A program made the position numbers and the translations under genes. A stretch of DNA of 9,239 nt from assembly GCA_018375675.1 (NCBI GenBank), contig JAHACW010000073.1, positions 1 through 9,239 on the forward strand, written 5' to 3'. How positions within the stretch are numbered: position 1 is the first letter of the stretch; every line of letters begins with the position of its first letter. Below, in pieces: positions 1 through 6,753 of this stretch. The DNA is from Actinomyces sp. (lineage in GTDB: Bacteria; Actinomycetota; Actinomycetes; Actinomycetales; Actinomycetaceae). The notes below the pieces were generated by a model, which ran no database searches, was not told the DNA's origin, and saw only the letters and a program-made list of their open reading frames with translations.

Positions 1-19
1 CGCGGCGCGGACGGCTCGC

Positions 20-35
20 GGGCGGGCCGCCGCCC
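20..35 (-). terminator. weak candidate hairpin downstream of pcrA
   Basis: GGGCGG and CCGCCC pair perfectly around the 4-base loop GCCG, about 47 bases past the pcrA stop codon. No T-run follows on the minus strand, so this is at best a weak or factor-assisted terminator. It may be no more than GC-rich background. Nothing else is recognisable in positions 1-81. Confidence 0.2.
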
Positions 36-81
36 ACGGGCACACAAAGCAGCCCGGCCCAGCAGGAAACAGTAAGAAAAG

Positions 82-2898
82 CTACGAAATCTTCTCCATC
101 GGAGCCATGCGCACGAGCAGGCGCTTCTCGCCCAGGCCGAAGCGGATGCGGGCCACGGTGCGCGGCCCCTCGCCTTCGATGCCGGTGACGGTCCCGGCGC
201 CCAGGGTGGCGTGCTTGATGCGGTCGCCGACCTTGAGGGAGAGCACCGGCTTATCCTCGGCGGGCTTGGCGGCAGGAGCAACGCCCATGCGCGTCACTTT
301 GCGCACGCCGGTGGGCTGCGCGGAGGCGCCGCCACGGCCGGAGCCGAAGGCACCCGTATCGGCATCACCCCACGGGTCGCGCCCCTCGGAGCGACGGGAG
401 CGCCCGTAGGAACCCGAGCCGTACGACCCGGACCCGTAGGAGCCGCCGTACGACGCTCGCATGCGCTCGCCCGACGTGGCCGCGCGGCGCACGTCGAGGA
501 GCTCGGCGGGGATGTCGTCGAGGAACCGTGAGGGCGGCATCTCCTGCGGAGTGCCCCAGGCGCTGCGCACGGCCGCGCGCGTCAGGTAGAGGCGTTCGCG
601 CGCACGCGTGATCGCCACGTACGCGAGGCGGCGTTCCTCCTCCAGCTCGCTCTCGTCGCCGAGGCTGCGCTGGTGTGGGAAGGTGCCGTCCTCCATGCCG
701 GTGACGAAGACGGCGGGGAATTCAAGGCCTTTCGCGGTATGCACGGTCATGAGGGTGACCTGCCCGCCGCGCTCGCCCTCTGCGGGCACCTGGTCCGAGT
801 CGGCGACGAGGGCGACGCGCTCGAGGAAGTCTGCGAGGGTTCCGCCGGGAGCGTCGGCCGCGAAGGCACCCGCGACGGAGTGCAGTTCCGCGAGGTTTTC
901 CACGCGCGAGGCGTCCTGCGGGTCCTCGCTGCGGCGCAGTTCTGCCAGGTAGCCGGTGCGGTCCAAGACTTCCTCGAGGATGTCGGCCTGCGACGCGCCT
1001 CGAGCCTCCGCGGCGCGCAGGGTTTCGATAAGTCCCCAGAACGCGGCTGCCGACTTGGCGGCACGCGGGGTGATGCCCAGGACCTCGGGAGCAGTCTCAG
1101 TCGCGTTCTCGGCAGGGGACGAGGCCGGGGCCGCAGCCGCGTTCTCATCCGCAGCCTCGCTCGCAGCAGGGTTCTCCCCCGCCGTTCCATCCGAGGAAAC
1201 GGAAACCGAAGGATCAGCCGAGGCCTCGTCCGGGGAGGCGGAGCGTGCGAGCGCGTCGACGTCGATCCCCTCGCCCTCACCGGCCGGGCAGCCGGCGCGC
1301 AGCCACAGGTGGCGCAGGGCCGCGCCGAAGGAGATGCCGTAGTGGGCGGCGTGCGCGGCGATGGCTTCTTCGGCCTTGGCCCCGATGCCGCGTTTGGGGA
1401 CGTTGAGGACGCGGCGGGCCGCGACCGTGTCGTCGGGGTTGGAGATGACCTGCAGGTACGCTAGGGCGTCCTTGATTTCGCGGCGCTCGTAGAAGCGGGT
1501 GCCGCCGACGACGCGGTACGGGATGCCCTGGCGTACGAGGAGTTCCTCCAGCGCGCGGGACTGAGCGTTCGTGCGGTAGAAGACCGCGATGTCGCCCCAT
1601 TCGACGCCCGAGTCCGCGAGGCGGTCGATCTCGCCGACGACGAAGCGGGCCTCGTCGTGCTCGGAATCGGCGGCGTCCAGGGTGATGAGTGCACCGTCGC
1701 CCGAGGCGGTCCACAGGTTCTTCGCGCGGCGTCCCGTGTTGCGGGCGATGACCGCGTTCGCGGCCGACAGAATGTTCTGCGTGGAGCGGTAGTTCTGCTC
1801 AAGCAGGATCGTGCGCGCGCCCGTAAAGTCGCGCTCGAATTCCTCGATATTACGGATCGTGGCGCCTCGGAAGGCGTAAATCGACTGGTCAGAGTCACCC
1901 ACGACCGTCAGCTCGGCGGGCTCCACACCATCCTTGCCGTCACCCACCAGGGCGCGCACGAGGACGTACTGCGCGTGGTTCGTGTCCTGATACTCGTCCA
2001 CGAGGATGTGACGGAAGCGCCGGTGGTAGTGCTCGGCGATCAGCGGGTTCTCGCGCAGCAGGTCAACCGTGCGCATGATGAGGTCGTCGAAGTCCAGCGC
2101 GTTCGAGGCGCGCATGCGCTTGTCGTACTCGACGTAGGCCTCCGCGACGATGCGCGAGACCGGGTCCTTGCCCGCCGTCTCCGCGTAGCGCGCCGGGCCG
2201 ATCAGCTCGTTCTTCGCGTCCGAAATGCGCGCCGCCACCATCTTTGGCGTGAAGCGCTTAATGTCCACGTCCATGGCCTTGAGGACCATCTGGATGAGGC
2301 GCTGTGAGTCCTGGGCGTCGTAGATCGTGAAGGACGAGGACAGCCCGGCCGCCTCGTGTTCGTAGCGCAGCAGGCGCACGCACGCCGAGTGGAAGGTCGA
2401 CACCCACATGCGGCGCGCGTCGTTGCCCACGAGGGCGCCCGCGCGCTCGCGCATCTCGGCCGCAGCCTTGTTCGTGAAGGTAATCGCCAGGATCTCCCCG
2501 GCCCGTGCGCGGCCCGTGGCCAGCAGGTAGGCGATGCGGTGCGTGAGGACACGCGTCTTGCCGGAGCCCGCGCCCGCCAGGATCAGCAGCGGCGAGCCCG
2601 CGTGAGTGACGGCCTCGCGCTGACGATCATTGAGGCCGCGCGTCAGCGACTCGGGGTCCACGCCCGGGCGCGAGGGACGCTCCCAGCCCGACGAAAAACC
2701 ACCCGAAGAAGCGGGAGGCTCCCACGCCGACGGCGCACCCGATGCCCCACCCGGCACGGCGATCTCCGGCCACGCGTCGGAGCCCAAGGCGTCCTCCACG
2801 TCAAAGGCGGGCACCTCCGGCGGCACGTAGTCGTCCTGGAAGCCCCCGTCGGGGCCGATCAGGAAACCAAGGTCAGGCAAAGAAGTCGAGTCACTCAT
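82..2898 (-). CDS. pcrA: ATP-dependent DNA helicase PcrA/UvrD1 (SF1A, 3'-5')
   Basis: An SF1A helicase that unwinds DNA 3'-5' using ATP. In this family it acts in nucleotide-excision repair, recombination control and removal of stalled RNA polymerase. All expected motifs are visible, numbered from the ATG: Q motif LNDRQREAV (about 89-97), Walker A GAGSGKT (109-115), TFTNKAAAEM, Walker B DEYQDTN (301-307), GDSDQSIYAFRGA (334-346), QNYRST (368-373), TVHTAKGLEF (718-727) and YVAITRAR (760-767). The last 50 residues (from KVGDRIKH) form the Tudor-like domain that PcrA proteins use to bind RNA polymerase. Three parts are unusual: a disordered N-terminal extension of about 85 residues, an Ala/Glu/Ser-rich insert in domain 2B (about 542-607), and a Gly/Ser/Tyr tract before the Tudor domain. 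At 938 aa it is longer than most family members. The start is uncertain. ATG at 2898 has GGAGG only 2 bases upstream; an in-frame TTG at 2907 would add three residues. It is probably transcribed alone. Confidence 0.95.
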   Translation of the reverse strand: MSDSTSLPDLGFLIGPDGGFQDDYVPPEVPAFDVEDALGSDAWPEIAVPGGASGAPSAWEPPASSGGFSSGWERPSRPGVDPESLTRGLNDRQREAVTHAGSPLLILAGAGSGKTRVLTHRIAYLLATGRARAGEILAITFTNKAAAEMRERAGALVGNDARRMWVSTFHSACVRLLRYEHEAAGLSSSFTIYDAQDSQRLIQMVLKAMDVDIKRFTPKMVAARISDAKNELIGPARYAETAGKDPVSRIVAEAYVEYDKRMRASNALDFDDLIMRTVDLLRENPLIAEHYHRRFRHILVDEYQDTNHAQYVLVRALVGDGKDGVEPAELTVVGDSDQSIYAFRGATIRNIEEFERDFTGARTILLEQNYRSTQNILSAANAVIARNTGRRAKNLWTASGDGALITLDAADSEHDEARFVVGEIDRLADSGVEWGDIAVFYRTNAQSRALEELLVRQGIPYRVVGGTRFYERREIKDALAYLQVISNPDDTVAARRVLNVPKRGIGAKAEEAIAAHAAHYGISFGAALRHLWLRAGCPAGEGEGIDVDALARSASPDEASADPSVSVSSDGTAGENPAASEAADENAAAAPASSPAENATETAPEVLGITPRAAKSAAAFWGLIETLRAAEARGASQADILEEVLDRTGYLAELRRSEDPQDASRVENLAELHSVAGAFAADAPGGTLADFLERVALVADSDQVPAEGERGGQVTLMTVHTAKGLEFPAVFVTGMEDGTFPHQRSLGDESELEEERRLAYVAITRARERLYLTRAAVRSAWGTPQEMPPSRFLDDIPAELLDVRRAATSGERMRASYGGSYGSGSYGSGSYGRSRRSEGRDPWGDADTGAFGSGRGGASAQPTGVRKVTRMGVAPAAKPAEDKPVLSLKVGDRIKHATLGAGTVTGIEGEGPRTVARIRFGLGEKRLLVRMAPMEKIS
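397..453 (-). repeat. Gly/Ser/Tyr tract encoded in pcrA
   Basis: An in-frame imperfect tandem encodes SYGGSYGSGSYGSGSYGRS between the helicase core and the C-terminal Tudor-like domain. It is presumably a flexible linker. The unit (GSGSY / GSY) is short and the codons vary, so the tract is maintained at protein level and is not a fresh DNA slippage product. Confidence 0.7.
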
Positions 2899-2974
2899 CG
2901 CCTCCAAGGGTAAACCGCCCCACCCTCACCTGCGACCCCCGCCCCGGGTGGCGCCAACCACGAAAGGCGGCATA

Positions 2975-3029
2975 CGACGAGGCCGGGGCCTCCCCGCGCT
3001 GATACGCGATAGAAACCCCGGCCTCGTCG
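2975..3029 (-). terminator. 14-bp perfect inverted repeat, probable terminator of the UPF0371 gene
   Basis: The arms CGACGAGGCCGGGG (2975-2988) and CCCCGGCCTCGTCG (3016-3029) are perfect reverse complements around a 27-base spacer. The structure begins 6 bases after the UPF0371 stop codon (3036-3038), as expected for a transcription terminator. The left arm can also fold on itself (GAGGCC at 2979-2984 with GGCCTC at 2987-2992). The minus-strand sequence after the stem is only mildly T-containing, so a canonical U-tract is missing. Helicase transcription must start to the left of it, within 2899-2974, but no convincing -10/-35 pair was recognised there. Confidence 0.55.
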
Positions 3030-3035
3030 AAGCGA

Positions 3036-4526
3036 TTACTTCTTGCGGTACAGCGACTTCGTCGCGTACACCGGCTCGGTCGTCACCTGGATGCCGAGGG
3101 AACGGAAGATGCCCTCGTCCACGGGGCCCAGGATGACCGACTCGTGCACGTCGCAGTCGCGCAGCGAGCTGAGCTTATCCAGGGCGCGGCGCGCGTTGTC
3201 GTCGCCGTTGGCGGACACCGCGAGCGCGATGAGGACCTCGTCGGTGTGCAGGCGCGGGTTGCGCGAGCCCAGGTCGCGGGTCTTGAGGCGCTGGATCGGC
3301 TCGATGGACTGAGGGGCCAGGAGCTGGACCTCGTCCGGCAGTCCTGCGAGCTTCTTCAGGGCGTTGAGCAGCATCGCCGAGGAGCAGCCCAGCAGCGCCG
3401 ACGTCTTGCCCGTGACGATCTGGCCGTCGGGCAGCTCGATCGCGGCGGCCGGCTCGCCCGTGGCCTCGGCCAGCTCGAGGGCCGGACGCACGACCGGGCG
3501 GTCCATGCGCCCCACGCCCACGCGGCTCATCAGCAGGGAGATGCGCGCCGACTGCACGGGCTCGCTCATCTCCTTCTTCTCGGTCACGAGGGCCTTGTAG
3601 TAGCGGCGAATGATCTCCTGGCGCGAGGCCTCCCTGCAGGCCTCGTCGTCGACGATGCAGTGGCCCGCCATGTTGACGCCCATGTCCGTGGGGCTCTTGT
3701 ACGGGGAGGATCCGAGGATCTTCTCGAAGAGGCGGTTCAGGACCGGGAAGATTTCGACGTCGCGGTTGTAGTTGACCGTCTTGATCCCGTACGCCTCCAG
3801 GTGGAAGGGATCGATCATGTTGACGTCGTCGAGGTCGGCGGTGGCCGCCTCGTAGGCGATGTTCACCGGGTGATCCAGCGGAATGTTCCAGATCGGGAAG
3901 GTCTCCCACTTCGCGTACCCCGACTCGATCCCGCGCTTGTGGTCGTGGTACAGCTGCGACAGGCAGGTCGCCATCTTGCCGGAGCCCGGGCCGGGAGCCG
4001 TCACAACGACGAGGTTGCGGCTGGTCTCCACGTACTCGTTGGCGCCGTAGCCCTCGTCCGAGACGATGCGCTCGACGTCCGAGGGGTAGCCGGGGATCGG
4101 GAAGTGGCGGTAGACGCGGATGCCGAGCTTCTCGAAGCGTTCCTTCACCTCAGCGGCCGCTTTGTTGTCGTCCGTCCACTGCGTGATGACGACGGAACCG
4201 ACGTACAGGCCACGCTCACGGAACTCGTCGATCTGGCGCAGAACCTCGTCGTCGTAGGTGGTTCCCATGTCGGCGCGGACCTTGCGGCGCGCGAAGTCCT
4301 TGGCGTTGACGGCGACGATGATCTCGACCTCATCCGCCAGTTCGCGCAGCATACGCACCTTGTTGTCGGGCGTAAAACCGGGCAAAACACGCGACGCGTG
4401 CATGTCGTCGATCAGCTTGCCGCCGAACTCCAAATACAGCTTTCCGCCGAATTCGCTTCGTCGCTGGGCGATGTGTCGAGACTGCATCTCGATGTACTGA
4501 TCACTATCAAAACCGATGCGGTGCAT
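3036..4526 (-). CDS. UPF0371/DUF1846 family protein
   Basis: This 496-aa protein belongs to the UPF0371 (DUF1846) family, which is widespread in Gram-positive bacteria; its reaction is not established. Family hallmarks visible here are the N-terminal [27 protein letters not shown] block (about 25-51), the glycine loop APGPGSGK (177-184), the block from [14 protein letters not shown] to MAGHCIVDD (272-294), [12 protein letters not shown] (372-383) and [12 protein letters not shown] (429-440). The glycine loop resembles a P-loop, but Pro replaces the first Gly and Met replaces the Ser/Thr after Lys. Nucleotide binding by a standard Walker A mechanism is therefore not assured. There is no signal peptide or membrane segment, so it is probably cytosolic. 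The ATG at 4526 is supported by GGAGG four bases upstream; another ATG at 4530 is out of frame. It is flanked by a promoter-like -10 upstream and an inverted repeat downstream, so it is likely monocistronic. Confidence 0.93.
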   Translation of the reverse strand: MHRIGFDSDQYIEMQSRHIAQRRSEFGGKLYLEFGGKLIDDMHASRVLPGFTPDNKVRMLRELADEVEIIVAVNAKDFARRKVRADMGTTYDDEVLRQIDEFRERGLYVGSVVITQWTDDNKAAAEVKERFEKLGIRVYRHFPIPGYPSDVERIVSDEGYGANEYVETSRNLVVVTAPGPGSGKMATCLSQLYHDHKRGIESGYAKWETFPIWNIPLDHPVNIAYEAATADLDDVNMIDPFHLEAYGIKTVNYNRDVEIFPVLNRLFEKILGSSPYKSPTDMGVNMAGHCIVDDEACREASRQEIIRRYYKALVTEKKEMSEPVQSARISLLMSRVGVGRMDRPVVRPALELAEATGEPAAAIELPDGQIVTGKTSALLGCSSAMLLNALKKLAGLPDEVQLLAPQSIEPIQRLKTRDLGSRNPRLHTDEVLIALAVSANGDDNARRALDKLSSLRDCDVHESVILGPVDEGIFRSLGIQVTTEPVYATKSLYRKK

Positions 4527-4602
4527 GCATCCTCCGAGGTCGCGGAAATGTTAGGGGCCGTCCGTGCGGGGCGGTCAGGCGCTGTCACGCTCTCGGGATT
4601 CC

Positions 4603-4608
4603 ATTGTA
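4603..4608 (-). promoter_or_regulatory. candidate -10 element for the UPF0371 gene
   Basis: On the minus strand this reads TACAAT, five of six matches to TATAAT, in an otherwise GC-rich 133-base gap between the response-regulator stop and the UPF0371 start. It lies 77 bases upstream of the ATG. The hexamer 17 bases further upstream (GGAGAG) is a poor -35. Actinobacterial promoters often lack a good -35, so this remains a plausible but unproven promoter. Confidence 0.4.
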
Positions 4609-4619
4609 GGCACGCATGG

Positions 4620-4640
4620 GCCCCACTCTCCGGATGGGGC
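4620..4640 (-). terminator. weak candidate hairpin after the response-regulator gene
   Basis: GCCCCA (4620-4625) pairs with TGGGGC (4635-4640) around a 9-base loop, about 20 bases past the response-regulator stop. It lacks a T-run on the minus strand and sits just upstream of the candidate -10 at 4603-4608. It could equally be part of that promoter region. Confidence 0.25.
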
Positions 4641-4659
4641 GCGCGAAAGGGGTCCGACC

Positions 4660-5310
4660 TCACACGATGTGTCGCTGCATCGCCCAGCGCGTCAGCTCGT
4701 TGCGGTTGGAGAGCTGGAGCTTGCGCAGGACCGAACTCACGTGGGTTTCGACGGTCTTGATGGAGATGAACAGGTCGTGGGCTACTTCCTTGTACGTGTA
4801 GCCACGGGCGATGAGGCGCATGACCTCCTGCTCGCGCGCGGACAGCAGGTCCAGTTCGGTGTCGGTCGTGGAGACCTCGCCGGTCCCGAAGGCGTCGAGC
4901 ACGAAGCCGGCCAGGCGCGGGCTGAAGGCGGCGTCCCCGGCGGCGACGCGGCCGATGGCCTCGACGAGGTCGGGGGTGGAGATCGACTTGGTGACGTATC
5001 CGCGGGCGCCCGCGCGGATGACCTGGACGACGTCTTCGGCGGCGTCCGAAACAGACAGTGCCAGGAAGTGCAGGCCCTCGATGTCGCGGCACGTGCTGGC
5101 CACTTCGGCCCCGCCTCCGCCGTTTCCGCCGGGCAGGTGCACGTCGAGGAGGGCCACGTCCGGGGTGAGCGCGCGGCAGGCCGCGATGGCGCCCTCGACG
5201 TCGGAGGCGTCGCCGACGACCTCCAGGTCGGCCCCGGAGTTTTCGAGCTCGGCGCGCACGCCTGCCCGAACCACGGGGTGGTCGTCGATGACGAGGATGC
5301 GGATGGTCAC
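4660..5310 (-). CDS. NarL/FixJ-family response regulator (EsrR/LiaR-like)
   Basis: A 216-aa DNA-binding response regulator, the likely phosphorylation target of the adjacent kinase. The receiver domain occupies residues 1-120: acidic pair D9/D10, phosphoacceptor D56 in ALLDVHLP, switch Ser86 and conserved Lys108 in YVTKS. A LuxR-type helix-turn-helix follows at about 155-211 (LSAREQEVMRLIARG ... ISIKTVETHVSSVLRKL). All catalytic residues are present, so it should be phospho-regulated. The GTG start at 5310 overlaps the kinase stop codon in a GTGA junction and has GGAGG five bases upstream, indicating co-transcription and translational coupling. From family knowledge, the closest architectural match is EsrR of the C. 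glutamicum EsrISR envelope-stress system; LiaR is the Firmicutes analogue. Its targets probably include the divergent promoter region next to the kinase, which is an inference. Confidence 0.92.
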   Translation of the reverse strand: MTIRILVIDDHPVVRAGVRAELENSGADLEVVGDASDVEGAIAACRALTPDVALLDVHLPGGNGGGGAEVASTCRDIEGLHFLALSVSDAAEDVVQVIRAGARGYVTKSISTPDLVEAIGRVAAGDAAFSPRLAGFVLDAFGTGEVSTTDTELDLLSAREQEVMRLIARGYTYKEVAHDLFISIKTVETHVSSVLRKLQLSNRNELTRWAMQRHIV

Positions 5311-6599
5311 TGGGTCCTCCCGTTGGGCGCTGTTTCTTCCAGGATATCGGAGCGCGGCACGCTCAGAGCAACTTCGGTTCCGCGGGCGAGACGCCTGATC
5401 GTGGCGTTACCCCCGGTCCTGCGCATGCGCCCGACGATGGAGTCGCGCACGCCGTGGCGGTCGGCCGCGATCGAGGCGGGGTCGAAGCCCTCGCCGCTGT
5501 CTTTGATGAAGGCCTCCACGGCCTGGGGGCGTACTTCGACGTAGACGGAGACGGGCGGAGCGCCGTGACGCACGGCGTTTTGGCAGGCCTCGGCGAGGGC
5601 GGCGACGAGCGCGAGTTCGCCGGGGCCCGGGCGCATGTCACCGACGACAACCACGCTGATGGGCACGCCGTAGCGGCTCTCGACGCCCACGACCGCCTCG
5701 GTGACGGCGGCATCGAGGGAGTCGGCTGCCTGCGCGTGGCCCGTGTAAAGCCAGGCGCGCAGCTCACGCTCCTCAGTGAGGGCGATGGCGCGCACGCGGG
5801 CGGGGTCCTCGGCGGAGGCTCGAATGAGGGTGAGGGCTTGGAGCACGGAGTCATGCAGGTGGGCGGCGATATCGGCGCGTTCGGATTCGCGCACGCGCTG
5901 CGCCTGGGCCTGGGACAGGTCCTTCGTCGTTCGCAGCCACATGGGGACGAGGGCGAAGAGCACGCCCGCGACCAGGGCGGCGCCGATGAGGCCGCCACGC
6001 AGCAGAATGATCGGCGGGTTGTCGCGCGAGGCCACCATGACGACGCCGAGGCTGAGCAGCACGATGCCGCCGAAGACAGCCCCGATGAAGCGCAGCGACC
6101 GCCAGGAACTCACGTTGCGACTCTGGCTCCACACGAGTGAGATCCCGGAAACGATCGTGATGATAGACCCCATGTCCCGCCAGTCCAGCGTGTTGGTCGC
6201 GTTCAGGATCGTGCCGACGATCGCGGCCACAATCAGGGCCACGCCGACGACGATCAAGCGGTTACGCGACACCTGGGCGGCACGTTCCTCGCGCAGTCGG
6301 ACGAGGCCGGGGCTGAGCGTGCCCTCCCCGCTTCGCTCCGGGGAGTCTTCGGGGACCGTCACCCACAGCCACAGGTAAACACCGAAGCCGAGACCCACAA
6401 AGGTCATGCAGATCATGATGATGCGCACGAGCGCGGCCGACACTCCCAGGTGCACGGCCAATCCGGCGCACACGCCTCCCATCCAGGGGGCCGGCATATC
6501 CGGGCTCGCGGCGGTCGCGCGCACAAGCGGTGGCCTGGCGGGGGGTGCCGGGATCGGCGGAGTCCACCCTGGCCGAGGGGAGTTCACGGGTCTGCTCAC
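5307..6599 (-). CDS. PspC-domain sensor histidine kinase (EsrS-like)
   Basis: Membrane sensor kinase of the HisKA_3 class, 430 aa from the GTG at 6599. A Pro-rich N-terminus (1-35) leads into a PspC domain (about 37-85, with GGVCAGLAVHLGV and a hydrophobic helix). Further hydrophobic segments lie near 114-132, 144-158, 170-190 and 199-220. The H-box ERADIAAHLHDSVLQ places the phosphoacceptor at His249. The ATPase domain shows the N-box EACQNAVRHG and the G-box DSGEGFD. PspC at the head of a kinase is characteristic of EsrS in C. glutamicum, which responds to antibiotics acting on the lipid II cycle. The ligand here is unknown. The start is uncertain. A GTG at 6620 would add seven residues (MACHNGS) but has no ribosome site. 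The GTG at 6599 lies six bases after a CACAAT hexamer, consistent with a leaderless transcript. A third GTG is at 6587. The stop overlaps the regulator start. Confidence 0.9.
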   Translation of the reverse strand: MSRPVNSPRPGWTPPIPAPPARPPLVRATAASPDMPAPWMGGVCAGLAVHLGVSAALVRIIMICMTFVGLGFGVYLWLWVTVPEDSPERSGEGTLSPGLVRLREERAAQVSRNRLIVVGVALIVAAIVGTILNATNTLDWRDMGSIITIVSGISLVWSQSRNVSSWRSLRFIGAVFGGIVLLSLGVVMVASRDNPPIILLRGGLIGAALVAGVLFALVPMWLRTTKDLSQAQAQRVRESERADIAAHLHDSVLQALTLIRASAEDPARVRAIALTEERELRAWLYTGHAQAADSLDAAVTEAVVGVESRYGVPISVVVVGDMRPGPGELALVAALAEACQNAVRHGAPPVSVYVEVRPQAVEAFIKDSGEGFDPASIAADRHGVRDSIVGRMRRTGGNATIRRLARGTEVALSVPRSDILEETAPNGRTQ

Positions 6600-6605
6600 G
6601 CTCCC

Positions 6606-6611
6606 ATTGTG
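6606..6611 (-). promoter_or_regulatory. candidate -10 for a leaderless kinase transcript
   Basis: On the minus strand CACAAT (four of six matches to TATAAT) is followed by six bases and then GTG AGC at 6599. That spacing would put the transcription start on the GTG itself. No ribosome-binding site suits any of the three possible GTG starts. No -35 is evident. This is an inference from spacing alone. Confidence 0.3.
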
Positions 6612-6651
6612 GCATGCCACGGGGGCGACCCCCGGGGTACCCCCACCACAA

Positions 6652-6669
6652 TCAGGGGTCGTTCAGGGG
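6652..6669 (+). promoter_or_regulatory. TCAGGGG direct repeat, possible regulator site
   Basis: TCAGGGG occurs at 6652-6658 and again at 6663-6669, a spacing of 11 bases, about one helical turn. The repeats cover the -35 position of the candidate -10 at 6676-6681. This is a typical arrangement for an activator that replaces a missing -35. NarL-family dimers often bind such sites, but no published consensus was matched. Confidence 0.35.
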
Positions 6670-6675
6670 GTCCCC

Positions 6676-6681
6676 TACTAT
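6676..6681 (+). promoter_or_regulatory. candidate -10 for the EsrI-like gene
   Basis: TACTAT matches four of six consensus positions, including the key T-A...T, and lies about 72 bases before the ATG. The hexamer 17 bases upstream (CAGGGG) is not a -35. A second possibility is the extended -10-like TGGTATCGAT at 6711-6720. Neither can be confirmed without a mapped transcript start. Confidence 0.35.
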
Positions 6682-6753
6682 CGGGGCGCCCCGGCTCTTT
6701 GGTTGAGTAGTGGTATCGATCCGCGCCGTGTGGATCCCATCGAGAGGAAGTGC

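Larger units (their letters stand above)
6609..6693. promoter_or_regulatory. divergent control region with clustered palindromes
   Basis: The gap between the two divergent PspC genes holds several symmetric GC-rich elements. They are the perfect 12-bp palindrome GTGGCATGCCAC (6609-6620), hairpin GGGGG-CGA-CCCCC (6621-6633), palindrome GGGGTACCCC (6634-6643), arms AGGGG/CCCCT around GT (6665-6676) and the perfect 12-bp palindrome CGGGGCGCCCCG (6682-6693). It presumably contains promoters for both transcription units and operators for the response regulator. Which element is the operator cannot be told from sequence alone. Confidence 0.5.

Noticed and set aside
673..1464. Open plus-strand frame of 263 codons opposite the helicase gene
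   Set aside because: The opposite strand encodes conserved helicase motifs throughout, and no independent start signal was found.
4527..4659. Possible small RNA or riboswitch in the gap upstream of the UPF0371 gene
   Set aside because: Only one short hairpin and a -10-like hexamer are visible. No conserved riboswitch core was recognised.
3144..4760. Open plus-strand frame of 538 codons opposite the UPF0371 gene
   Set aside because: It is antisense to a clearly conserved family protein, and its Val/Leu/Asp/Arg-heavy composition is that of a high-GC mirror frame. No ribosome site or family motif was seen.
6697..6731. TTGAGT at 6703-6708 as a -35 for the EsrI-like gene
   Set aside because: At 16-18 bases downstream the sequence is GC-rich (CCGTGT region) and has no acceptable -10.
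6406..6753. Upstream in-frame extension of the EsrI-like gene from ATG 6406
   Set aside because: It overlaps the divergent kinase gene and the control region and has no membrane or PspC features. GAGGAAG directly precedes ATG 6754.
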